NCBI GenBank assembly: GCA_900555355.1
Contig: USKV01000053.1
Location: 1 to 8,274, forward strand
Direction of reading: 5' to 3'
DNA length: 8,274 bases
Source: an uncultured Collinsella sp.
GTDB taxonomy: Bacteria > Actinomycetota > Coriobacteriia > Coriobacteriales > Coriobacteriaceae
In this document: positions 1 through 5,617 of the stretch, piece after piece
Layout: every line of letters begins with the position of its first letter
Position numbering within the stretch: position 1 is the stretch's first letter
The notes under the pieces: model-generated
What the model was told of the DNA's origin: nothing
Database searches by the model: none
Seen by the model: the letters and a program-made list of their open reading frames with translations, nothing else
Program-made: the position numbers and the translations under genes

Positions 1-460
1 GCTGGCCGCCCGAGAGCTGTGCGGGCACCTTGTCGGCCTGCTCGGCAACGCCCACGCGGCTCAGCAGGTCCATGGCGCGCTCGCGGGCCTCGTCCTTGGA
101 GACGCCCAGCACATCGACCGGCCCCAGCATGACGTTCTGCAGTACGGTCATATGTGCGAACAGGTTGAACTGCTGAAACACCATGCCCAGCTCGGCGCGC
201 ATGCGGGCAAGATCCTTGCCTTCCTGCGGCAGGGGCTCACCCTCGATGAGGATCTCGCCCGAGTCGATGGTTTCCAGGCGGTTGATGGTGCGGCACATGG
301 TCGACTTGCCCGAGCCCGAGGGTCCGATCACCACGACGACCTCGCCGCGGTCGACCGACAGATTGATGTCGTTGAGAACGTGCAGCTCGCCATAGTGCTT
401 ATCGACGTGTCTGAGCTCGATCAGCGGCTGATTGCCGGTGGATGAGGTGCTCTGTGCCAT
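1..460 (-). CDS. gluA: Glutamate-type amino acid ABC transporter ATPase, C-terminus cut off by window edge
   Basis: ATP-hydrolysing subunit of a polar amino acid importer, acting at the cytoplasmic face of the membrane. The 153 visible residues include Walker A (GPSGSGKST, residues 46-54), the Q-loop (FQQFNLFAH, Gln96/97) and, at the window edge, the ABC signature LSGGQ (149-153). Walker B, the D-loop and the switch histidine lie outside, so intactness cannot be judged. The start at 460 is supported by AAGGAG at 470-475, nine bases upstream. It is the last visible gene of a minus-strand operon, 36 bases after the gluD stop. The family is certain (GlnQ/HisP/GluA type). The glutamate assignment comes from the actinobacterial GluC/GluD-like neighbours, and glutamine or another polar amino acid is possible. 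Confidence 0.93.
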   Translation of the reverse strand, partial: MAQSTSSTGNQPLIELRHVDKHYGELHVLNDINLSVDRGEVVVVIGPSGSGKSTMCRTINRLETIDSGEILIEGEPLPQEGKDLARMRAELGMVFQQFNLFAHMTVLQNVMLGPVDVLGVSKDEARERAMDLLSRVGVAEQADKVPAQLSGGQ

Positions 461-496
461 GGTGCTCGGCTCCTTATGATTCGAAATGGTAAAGCG

Positions 497-1330
497 TTAG
501 CGGATGATGGTCGCGCCGGTCTTGTGCGAAACGTAGACAGCGGCCTTGTTAATCGCGACGTTGATGAGGATGTAGATGACCGCGATTACCAGGTAGACCG
601 ACACGAGGGCGTCGTAGTTGGTAATGAGCACACGGGCATTTTGCATGAGGTCGGGGTAGCTCACCACGTAGGCGACGGTGGTGTCTTTGACTACGACCAC
701 GAGCTGCGAAATCAACGACGGAATAATAAATCGAATGGCCTGCGGCAACACGATTTTAAAGGTGATTTTAGCCTTGGAGAGACCGAGCGCCTGGGCCGCC
801 TCGACCTGCCCGCGCGGCACGGCGTTGACGCCGGCGCGGAAGATCTCGGCGAGTACGCCGGCTGCGGCGAGCGCGACGGGAAGCGTGAGCATCCAAAACG
901 ACGGCAGCGCGATCTTGTACTGGGGTAGCACCAAAAAGAAGAAATAGATGAACAGAAGGCTCGGCACGCCGCGGAAGAAATCGGTGAGCACGCGGCAGAC
1001 CAGCTGCAGCGGCTTAATGTCGCTGGTGCGGCCGAGCATAAGGGCTAAGCCCAGCACCAGCGCGATGGCGCCAGCGGTGAGTGCGACTTTAACGGTGCCC
1101 TCAAAGCCGGCAAGCAAGAACTTCCAGGTGGTGAGGTGCGTAAAGAAATACCAATAGTGGACCGAAAGCTGGCCGGTCACATAAAAGCGCTGCAGCACCA
1201 GGGCGACGAGCGCGGCGACGGCAACAAGCGAGATGGCGGTGCCGATGCGAATCTTGGCGCGCATCTTGGGGCCGGGAGCCTCGTAGAGCGCATCGCGCAT
1301 GGTAAGTGCGGGGGAGGAATGCTTGCTCAT
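497..1330 (-). CDS. gluD: Amino acid ABC transporter permease, GluD type
   Basis: Inner-membrane channel subunit, 277 residues, pairing with GluC. The N-terminus carries ALYEAPGPK (14-22), which I recall as typical of actinobacterial GluD proteins (LYDAPGP). Hydrophobic segments lie at about 31-48, 78-99, 120-136, 147-165, 205-222 and 243-265. The cytoplasmic EAA loop that docks on the ATPase starts at Glu177 (EAAQALGLSKAKITFKIVLP). The ATG overlaps the gluC stop by four bases (ATGA, 1327-1330), indicating translational coupling. GAGG lies about nine bases upstream inside the end of gluC. Its length is close to the roughly 273 residues I remember for Corynebacterium GluD. The substrate is inferred, not shown. 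Confidence 0.9.
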   Translation of the reverse strand: MSKHSSPALTMRDALYEAPGPKMRAKIRIGTAISLVAVAALVALVLQRFYVTGQLSVHYWYFFTHLTTWKFLLAGFEGTVKVALTAGAIALVLGLALMLGRTSDIKPLQLVCRVLTDFFRGVPSLLFIYFFFLVLPQYKIALPSFWMLTLPVALAAAGVLAEIFRAGVNAVPRGQVEAAQALGLSKAKITFKIVLPQAIRFIIPSLISQLVVVVKDTTVAYVVSYPDLMQNARVLITNYDALVSVYLVIAVIYILINVAINKAAVYVSHKTGATIIR

Positions 1331-1986
1331 CGGAGGATCCTCACCTTCTTATCGATATAGTTGCCAATGTGGCTCACCACAAAGGCCGTGCCCAGGTAGC
1401 CGAGCGCCGAGATAAAGAACGCGGCGACGCCGCCAAGTGAGCGCGTGTTGATATAGCTCACCACGCCGGTAAGCTCTTGCGGCTTAAGCGGCACCTGGCT
1501 GCCCAAGGCGGTAGTGAGCATAACGGCGATAAAGAGGTTGGTCATGGGCAGCACGCTCGAGCGCAGCGCCTGCGGAATCACGATCTTGGCGAGGATGCGG
1601 TTAAAGCTCATGCCGAGCGAACGTGCGGCTTCGACCTGACCGACGCCAACGGTGTTGATGCCGCTCATAAAGTTCTCGGAACCAAAGGCCGAGCCCAAAA
1701 GTACCGTGGCGACGATAACGCAGGTGCGGTAGGGCAGAACGACCTTGAGCGGCGGCAGCGCATAGACGACGATGATGAGCAGCGCGATGCCGGGGATGTT
1801 ACGGAAGACCTGGACATACAGGTCGCCAAAGACGCGCAGCGGCTTAAGCGGCGACACGCGCATCACGGTGACGGCGACGGCCAGTACCATGGCGATGGCA
1901 AACGACTCAAGCGTCATGCCCCAGGTTGCTAGCAGCGCGTCGATATAGTTCTGGCCATAGAGCGACCAGAGCTCGGAGAGACTCAT
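1327..1986 (-). CDS. gluC: Amino acid ABC transporter permease, GluC type
   Basis: Second membrane subunit of the importer, 219 residues. Hydrophobic segments lie at about 22-42, 66-80, 88-107, 148-162 and 187-207. VMRVSPLKPLR (41-51) and the EAA loop (EAARSLGMSFNRILAKIVIP from Glu119) match the GluC/HisM-like family, and the size agrees with the roughly 228 residues of Corynebacterium GluC. The start at 1986 has GGGAGGT at 1991-1997, four bases upstream. It follows gluB after a 138-bp spacer containing a strong hairpin and overlaps gluD by four bases, so gluC and gluD are probably translated in equal amounts while gluB is made in excess. Confidence 0.9.
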   Translation of the reverse strand: MSLSELWSLYGQNYIDALLATWGMTLESFAIAMVLAVAVTVMRVSPLKPLRVFGDLYVQVFRNIPGIALLIIVVYALPPLKVVLPYRTCVIVATVLLGSAFGSENFMSGINTVGVGQVEAARSLGMSFNRILAKIVIPQALRSSVLPMTNLFIAVMLTTALGSQVPLKPQELTGVVSYINTRSLGGVAAFFISALGYLGTAFVVSHIGNYIDKKVRILR

Positions 1987-2010
1987 GCGGACCTCCCGCC
2001 GATAAGGAAA

Positions 2011-2036
2011 GGGGCTCCCGTGTGTACGGAAGCCCC
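2011..2036 (-). terminator. Intercistronic hairpin between gluB and gluC
   Basis: In the mRNA sense, GGGGCTTCCGT pairs with ACGGGAGCCCC: 11 base pairs, one of them a G-U, around an ACAC loop. Only a weak T-run (TTTCC) follows, and the gluC ribosome binding site begins 13 bases further on. The position after a binding-protein gene and before the permeases is the usual place for a partial terminator or an RNA-stabilising hairpin that favours binding-protein expression. The structure is seen directly; the role is inferred. Confidence 0.75.
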
Positions 2037-2060
2037 GACAACTCAGTGAGGAAACAGTTT

Positions 2061-2106
2061 ACCGCAATAAAGCGCACCATGCGTTTCCATATGGTTTCGT
2101 TGCGGT
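2061..2106 (-). other. Possible second RNA stem in the gluB-gluC spacer
   Basis: ACCGCAA (2061-2067) and TTGCGGT (2100-2106) can pair over 7 bp. Inside, a nested ACCAT/ATGGT stem is separated from the outer one by an internal loop. It lies between the gluB stop (2125) and the strong hairpin at 2011-2036, so the gluB transcript may carry two structured 3' elements. The stem is modest and may be chance. Confidence 0.4.
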
Positions 2107-2124
2107 CGTTACCAGGCTCGCTGC

Positions 2125-3120
2125 CTAGGCGCCGATCTCGGGCAGCTCGGGAACATTGGTGTCGCCCGTACGGTCGCCGATGCAGATCTGCCACAGCTCG
2201 GTCCAGGTGCCATCGTCCTCGATCTTCTTAAGGAAGTCGTTGACAAAGGCGACACCGTCGGAATCGAGCGGCAGACCGATGCCGTAGGGCTCCTTGCTGC
2301 CGAAGGGCTTGCCGGCAATCTTGTACTTGCCGGGCTCGCGGACCAGGGCGCTCTGCTGCATGTTGTTATCGATGACGTAGGCATCGACCCGGCCCTGCTG
2401 GAGTGCCTGGCGGGCCTCCTCGTCGGTCTTGAACTCCTGCTGGCTGGCCTTGGGAGCGAACTCCTCCAGGATGGCAGGGCCGTTGGAGCCGGACTGGACG
2501 GCGACGTTCTTGTCGGCCAGGTCGTCGACGCTCTTGATGTCGTCGTTATCGGCGAGCACCAGGATGGCCTGCTGGGTGTAGTAGTAGGGGCCGGCGAAGG
2601 AGACGAGCTTCTTGCGCTCATCGGTAATGGTGTAGGTGGCAAAGACAGCGTCGACCTGACCGTTCTGCAGGACGGACTCGCGCGTGTCCGAGGTCACCTG
2701 GGTGATCTCGACCTTGTTCTCGCCCAGGATGTAGTTGGACAGAAGCTGCGCGATGCCGGCATCGAAGCCGCGGGTCTGACCGTCTTTCTCGTTGAGGAGG
2801 GAGAAGAGCGTGGAGGTCTGAACGCCACCGATCTTAAAGACGCCCGCGTCCTTGACGGCCGTCGCCCAGGTGCTGGCGGCGATGGCGTCGTCATCGGCCT
2901 TGGGGCCGTTGTCGACGAGCTTGTCGAATGCCTTAGCGTCGAGCGTGGTGGAAGCTTCGGTATCCTCGGAGCCCTTGGAGGAGCCGGCGGCGGAACCCTT
3001 GTCGGCCTCGGCGCTGGTGTCGGAGCAGCCGGCAAGACCAAGGCCGGCGACGGTTGCGAAGGTGGCGGCGACAAAGCCGCGGCGGTCGAGAACGACCTGC
3101 TGGGAGAGGTTCTTGCTCAT
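2125..3120 (-). CDS. gluB: Polar amino acid ABC transporter substrate-binding lipoprotein, GluB type
   Basis: Extracellular solute-binding protein (family 3, type 2 periplasmic-binding fold), 331 residues, delivering an amino acid to GluCD-GluA. The N-terminus has a twin arginine (DRRGF, Arg13-Arg14), a hydrophobic stretch and the lipobox LAGC with Cys32, so it looks like a Tat-exported, lipid-anchored protein. A Ser/Gly/Glu-rich linker follows (33-62). Family signatures include GFDAGIAQLL (118-127), TITDERKK (164-171) with the following PYYYTQQ, and VDAYVIDN (245-252). The first binding-loop segment reads QTSTLFSL (101-108), where many relatives have a DQPPFG-like stretch, so the exact ligand is uncertain. 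The start at 3120 has AGAAAGG about eight bases upstream. It is the first gene of the operon and is transcribed from the promoter at 3164-3193. Confidence 0.9.
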   Translation of the reverse strand: MSKNLSQQVVLDRRGFVAATFATVAGLGLAGCSDTSAEADKGSAAGSSKGSEDTEASTTLDAKAFDKLVDNGPKADDDAIAASTWATAVKDAGVFKIGGVQTSTLFSLLNEKDGQTRGFDAGIAQLLSNYILGENKVEITQVTSDTRESVLQNGQVDAVFATYTITDERKKLVSFAGPYYYTQQAILVLADNDDIKSVDDLADKNVAVQSGSNGPAILEEFAPKASQQEFKTDEEARQALQQGRVDAYVIDNNMQQSALVREPGKYKIAGKPFGSKEPYGIGLPLDSDGVAFVNDFLKKIEDDGTWTELWQICIGDRTGDTNVPELPEIGA

Positions 3121-3163
3121 GGTAGAACACCTTTCTCAATAAAATCCCTAGCGGTTGAGTAGA

Positions 3164-3193
3164 GTTATACCCCATCGCGCTCAAATGGGTCAA
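3164..3193 (-). promoter_or_regulatory. Sigma-70-type promoter of the gluBCDA operon
   Basis: On the minus strand, TTGACC (3188-3193) and TATAAC (3164-3169) are separated by 18 bases. Transcription would start near 3157, leaving a leader of about 37 bases before gluB. The match to the vegetative consensus is good (5/6 in each box) and the place is right. Confidence 0.75.
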
Positions 3194-3198
3194 CACGA

Positions 3199-3233
3199 AA
3201 TAACTCAGAAACATACTTGCCTTATGGGTTATT
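3199..3233. promoter_or_regulatory. Inverted repeat upstream of the gluB -35 box, possible operator
   Basis: AATAACTCA (3199-3207) and TGGGTTATT (3225-3233) form a 9-bp inverted repeat with one mismatch and a 17-base spacer. It ends five bases from the -35 box. An activator or repressor site is plausible. I do not recognise the regulator, and A/T-rich dyads of this size can arise by chance. Confidence 0.35.
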
Positions 3234-3249
3234 GTACCTACTAAAAAGG

Positions 3250-3278
3250 GACAGGTTTATTTTGGCAGGTTTTATCTG
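3250..3278 (+). repeat. Short degenerate tandem repeat of GRCAGGTTT type
   Basis: GACAGGTTTATTTTG (3250-3264) is followed at a 14-base period by GGCAGGTTTTATCTG (3264-3278), 11 of 15 bases identical. Preceded by AAAAAGGGACAGG, it resembles the GGGACAGG-type extragenic palindromic sequences seen in many gut and environmental bacteria, and the loop region of the hairpin at 3429-3465 has a related GGGGATAGG. No coding capacity is visible here. Confidence 0.4.
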
Positions 3279-3325
3279 GGGAAACGTTAGTTATTGCAGC
3301 TGAAATAGCGTTTTGTAGACGGCAT

Positions 3326-3350
3326 GATCGCTCACAGCGGTCGCTATAAT
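3326..3350 (+). promoter_or_regulatory. Candidate promoter with a dyad next to the -10 box, upstream of the 12-codon ORF
   Basis: TATAAT (3345-3350) is a perfect -10 box, but no good -35 box is found at 16-19 bases. A 7-bp dyad, GATCGCT cac AGCGGTC (3326-3342, one G-T), ends two bases before the -10 box, where a regulator could sit. Transcription would begin near 3357, 33 bases before the mini-ORF at 3390. Confidence 0.45.
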
Positions 3351-3389
3351 GGCGGCAACGCGACGCATATATAAGTAAGGAGATCGCGT

Positions 3390-3428
3390 ATGAACGGTTA
3401 TTCGTTTTTCGCACCGACCATGACTTAA
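3390..3428 (+). CDS. Possible 12-residue leader peptide, orphan
   Basis: The ORF encodes MNGYSFFAPTMT and stops with TAA. AAGGAG (3377-3382) lies seven bases before the ATG, a near-ideal spacing, and a TATAAT box lies 40 bases upstream. The Tyr-Ser-Phe-Phe run recalls leader peptides of aromatic amino acid genes. A 14-bp hairpin begins at the first base after the stop codon. There is no plus-strand gene behind it: repeats and then the 3' end of the convergent DXS-like gene follow, so it is not a leader of anything visible. It could be a displaced attenuator, a small peptide gene, or a short regulatory RNA. Translation is inferred from the binding site only. Confidence 0.45.
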   Translation: MNGYSFFAPTMT

Positions 3429-3465
3429 AACCACCACAAAGGGGATAGGCACCTTTGTGGTGGTT
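3429..3465 (+). terminator. Strong hairpin directly after the 12-codon ORF (terminator or REP-like palindrome)
   Basis: AACCACCACAAAGG (3429-3442) pairs perfectly with CCTTTGTGGTGGTT (3452-3465) around a nine-base loop. On the plus strand the tail is only TTCTTGC. On the minus strand it is TTTTAAG, so it may act in either direction. The core CAAAGGGGATAGGCACCTTTG resembles palindromic repeats that I recall as common in such genomes, so a repeat origin is an alternative to a dedicated terminator. Confidence 0.65.
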
Positions 3466-3494
3466 CTTGCAGATGTGGCGGCCCGCCTCGCTGT

Positions 3495-3557
3495 TTTGTC
3501 TCAATCTGTAACATCTGGAGGGCCAAAAGGTCTCTATCTGTTACAGATTGAGACAAA
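3495..3557. repeat. Palindromic repeat unit 1 (19-bp arms, 25-base loop)
   Basis: TTTGTCTCAATCTGTAACA (3495-3513) and its exact complement TGTTACAGATTGAGACAAA (3539-3557) flank a 25-base loop. The unit is 63 bases long and has a sister at 3577-3637 with the same core and the same loop length. There is no U-run and no ORF. It looks like a member of a short dispersed intergenic repeat family, perhaps a non-autonomous mobile element. Confidence 0.8.
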
Positions 3558-3576
3558 GGTCTGGGACTAAGACGTC

Positions 3577-3637
3577 TTATCTAGATCTGTAACAGTTAGA
3601 CGGGAATTCGGGCTCTAGATGTTACAGATTGAGATAA
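3577..3637. repeat. Palindromic repeat unit 2 (18-bp imperfect arms, 25-base loop)
   Basis: TTATCTAGATCTGTAACA (3577-3594) pairs with TGTTACAGATTGAGATAA (3620-3637), with two mismatches in the middle and a perfect 10-bp ATCTGTAACA core. The loop (3595-3619) is 25 bases, as in unit 1, and about half of its bases match that of unit 1 in register (shared CTCTA near the 3' end). The two units therefore look like diverged copies separated by 19 bases. Confidence 0.75.
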
Positions 3638-3653
3638 TTGAGCTGTGAAAACA

Positions 3654-3690
3654 AAAACCTCCGCAGGGGTGCTTCCCTTGCGGAGGTTTT
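3654..3690 (-). terminator. Rho-independent terminator of the DXS-like gene
   Basis: In the minus-strand sense, a 12-bp stem (AAAACCTCCGCA with TGCGGAGGTTTT), one mismatch and three further G-C pairs enclose a five-base loop. A TTTTTGTTTT tract follows. It begins two bases after the stop codon (3692-3694). This is a textbook terminator, and also a barrier between this gene and the repeat region. Confidence 0.93.
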
Positions 3691-3691
3691 C

Positions 3692-5473
3692 TTACTCGTT
3701 GAGTAGCCTTACGGCTTCGGCGGCCATGTTCTCGACCGTCATGCCGTTCTGTGCGAGCAATTCGTTGGGGTCGTAGCGGTCGGGGAAGCCCTTGGCGATG
3801 CCGAAGGTGCGGGTGCGCAGCGGCGTGCATGCCAGATAACATGCCACGCGCTCGCCCCAGCCGCCGTCCAAGATGCCGTCCTCGAGGGTGACGACAACGC
3901 GATGCTCGGCGGCAAGGCTGTCGAGGAACTCGTGGTCGAGCTCGGTTGCAAAGCGCGGGTTGACGAGCGTGGCCTCGATGCCGTACTCGGCAGCCAAGCG
4001 GTTTGCCACGCGCTCGCCCAGCTCAAAGAAATCGCCAAGTGCGAGCACGGCAACGTCGCGACCCTGGCGCACCACGTTGTAGCGAACGGCGCTGTAGTCG
4101 GTGTCTTCGGCGGGCGCAAGGTCGGGACGGCTCACCAGGCCGATGCCCGGTACGCGGATCGCCACGGGATGCTCGCGGTGGTCGAGTGACCAGCTCAGCA
4201 TGGATAGGTATTCCTCCATGCAGACCGGTGCCAGGTAGCGCATGTTGGGAAGTCCGTCCAGCATGGAAATATCAAAGAACGAGAGATGCGTCTCGGACGT
4301 GGTGCCAAAGATCGACGCGCCAAACACCAGAATGGTTGCGGGGGCGTCGTTGAGGCACAGATCGTGCCACAGTTCGTCGTAGGCGCGCTGCAAAAACGTG
4401 CCGTACGCGCCAAAGACCGGCTTGGCGCCGGCGATGGCGAGCGCGGTGGCAAAGGTCACGGCGTGCTCCTCGGCAATGCCCACATCGACGAACTGTTTGC
4501 CGGCGGCAGCGCGAAGCTCGGGTGTAAAGCCCATGATGTAGGGCGTGGCGGCCGTGATGCCCACGACCTGCGGATCGCGCTCGATGGCGGCGCCGAGCGC
4601 CTCGCCCGTAATATCGGCATAGGTGCGCGGCGCGGGCTCGCTCGGATGGCCCGGGCAGAGCTTGCGGCCGGTCGCCATGTCAAAGGGGCCTACGTGATGC
4701 CAGCGCTCGGGGTCGTTTTGGGCTGGCTCAAAGCCCTTGCCCTTGGCGGTCGAGACGTGCAGCACGATGGGGTGGTCGATGTCGCGCAGCTCCTGCAGCG
4801 CGTCGACGAGGGCCAACACATCGTTACCGGCGTCCAGATAGCGGTAGTCGAGCCCCATCGCGCGGAAAACGTTGCGCTCGCAGGCGCCGTTGCTGGCGCG
4901 CAGCTCGGCCAGATTGCGATACAGGCCACCATGGTTCTCGGCAATGGACTGGTCGTTATCGTTGACGATGATGATCAAGTTGCTGTCGAGCTCGGCGGCA
5001 TTGTTGAGGCCCTCGAACGCCAGGCCGCCCGAAAGCGAGCCGTCGCCAATAACGGTAATGACGTTATACGTGTCGCCCGCCAGGTCACGAGCATGCGCCA
5101 GGCCGCAGCCCAGGCTCACCGATGTGGAGGTGTGGCCCATGGCAAACAGGTCGTGCTCGGACTCGTCGGGATTGGCAAAGCCAGAAGCCTCACCATAACG
5201 CTCCGGATCGATATAAGTGTACGCGCGCCCCGTCAGCGCCTTGTGGGCGTAGGTCTGGTGCGAAACGTCAAAGACAATCTTGTCGATGGGGGAGTTAAAC
5301 ACGCGATGAAGCGCAACCGTAAGCTCAACGACGCCCAAGTTGGGGGCAACGTGCCCGCCGACGGCGGCGGAGCTTTCGAGGATGGCGTGGCGGATCTCGC
5401 CGCAGAGCAGCGGAAGCTCGGCGCGGTCGAGAGCCTTGACGTCCTCGGGCGTTGTCGTTTGCGTAAGCAGCAT
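3692..5473 (-). CDS. DXS-family thiamine diphosphate enzyme (1-deoxy-D-xylulose-5-phosphate synthase-like, divergent acceptor site)
   Basis: 593 residues, of the family that condenses pyruvate with glyceraldehyde 3-phosphate to DXP, a precursor of isoprenoids, thiamine and pyridoxal phosphate. It has three domains: a thiamine-binding domain (about 1-280), a pyrimidine-binding domain (about 285-440) and a transketolase C-terminal domain (about 465-590). Thiamine diphosphate and Mg ligands are present: GDG at 143-145 with Asp144, Asn173, and catalytic Glu335 in DVGIAEEHAVT. His41 (GGHVAPNLG), Tyr357, Arg363 and His396 match E. coli His49, Tyr392, Arg398 and His431. By an ungapped alignment from memory, E. 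coli Arg420, Asp427 and Arg478 are Gly385, Thr392 and Gly443 here, so the phosphate grip on the acceptor is missing. It is also about 30 residues shorter than usual between about 180 and 210. DVSHQ (69-73), GDGSLSGGLA (143-152) and IAENHGGLYRNL (177-188) mark a distinct subgroup found in Firmicutes. The start at 5473 has GGAG about 12 bases upstream, a long spacing; an in-frame stop at 5483-5485 rules out a longer form. No pathway partner is nearby. The name dxs is therefore withheld. Confidence 0.88.
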   Translation of the reverse strand: MLLTQTTTPEDVKALDRAELPLLCGEIRHAILESSAAVGGHVAPNLGVVELTVALHRVFNSPIDKIVFDVSHQTYAHKALTGRAYTYIDPERYGEASGFANPDESEHDLFAMGHTSTSVSLGCGLAHARDLAGDTYNVITVIGDGSLSGGLAFEGLNNAAELDSNLIIIVNDNDQSIAENHGGLYRNLAELRASNGACERNVFRAMGLDYRYLDAGNDVLALVDALQELRDIDHPIVLHVSTAKGKGFEPAQNDPERWHHVGPFDMATGRKLCPGHPSEPAPRTYADITGEALGAAIERDPQVVGITAATPYIMGFTPELRAAAGKQFVDVGIAEEHAVTFATALAIAGAKPVFGAYGTFLQRAYDELWHDLCLNDAPATILVFGASIFGTTSETHLSFFDISMLDGLPNMRYLAPVCMEEYLSMLSWSLDHREHPVAIRVPGIGLVSRPDLAPAEDTDYSAVRYNVVRQGRDVAVLALGDFFELGERVANRLAAEYGIEATLVNPRFATELDHEFLDSLAAEHRVVVTLEDGILDGGWGERVACYLACTPLRTRTFGIAKGFPDRYDPNELLAQNGMTVENMAAEAVRLLNE

Positions 5474-5502
5474 CGTTGTGGGTTACTCCATGCGAATCGT
5501 GC

Positions 5503-5523
5503 GCCGGCACTCCCTTGGCCGGC
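5503..5523 (-). other. Possible hairpin in the 5' leader of the DXS-like gene
   Basis: GCCGGC at 5503-5508 and 5518-5523 can pair across a nine-base loop that reads CAAGGGAGT in the mRNA sense. The GCCGGCAC octamer is also a direct repeat (5503-5510, 5518-5525). It lies 30 bases before the start codon. I found no convincing promoter for the gene upstream of it on the minus strand. Confidence 0.35.
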
Positions 5524-5600
5524 ACAATTGCACAAAACAGTCTCGCACATTTTGGCGTTTGATATGTGACGGCGGCGCGGTAATTCGCCAACTGGTGGGG

Positions 5601-5612
5601 CAAAACGTTTTG
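5601..5612. promoter_or_regulatory. Perfect 12-bp palindrome CAAAACGTTTTG, possible LacI-type operator
   Basis: A perfect palindrome with a central CG, the style of LacI/GalR-family operators (compare the PurR core GCAAACGTTTGC). It lies in the divergent intergenic region, ending eight bases before the candidate -10 box of the HD gene, where it would cover the -35 region. No regulator gene is in the window. Confidence 0.45.
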
Positions 5613-5617
5613 TCCGA

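Noticed and set aside
2109..2642. A 177-codon minus-strand frame overlapping gluB
   Set aside because: It is a Ser/Pro/Arg-rich frame-shifted reading of gluB with no binding site and no recognisable domain.
3390..3466. Classical aromatic amino acid attenuator controlling a downstream operon
   Set aside because: No plus-strand gene follows and no alternative antiterminator stem is evident, so only an orphan cassette is claimed.
3241..3504. An 87-codon minus-strand frame in the gene-poor region
   Set aside because: It runs through the hairpin and repeat sequences, has no ribosome binding site I can see, and its composition looks non-coding.
3495..3637. CRISPR array or transposon ends
   Set aside because: There are only two units, arranged as palindromes and not direct repeats with spacers; no cas or transposase gene and no target duplication are visible.
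4286..5569. A 427-codon open frame on the plus strand, antisense to the DXS-like gene
   Set aside because: It lies almost wholly opposite a clearly conserved enzyme gene, has no family resemblance, and open antisense frames are expected from GC-rich third positions.
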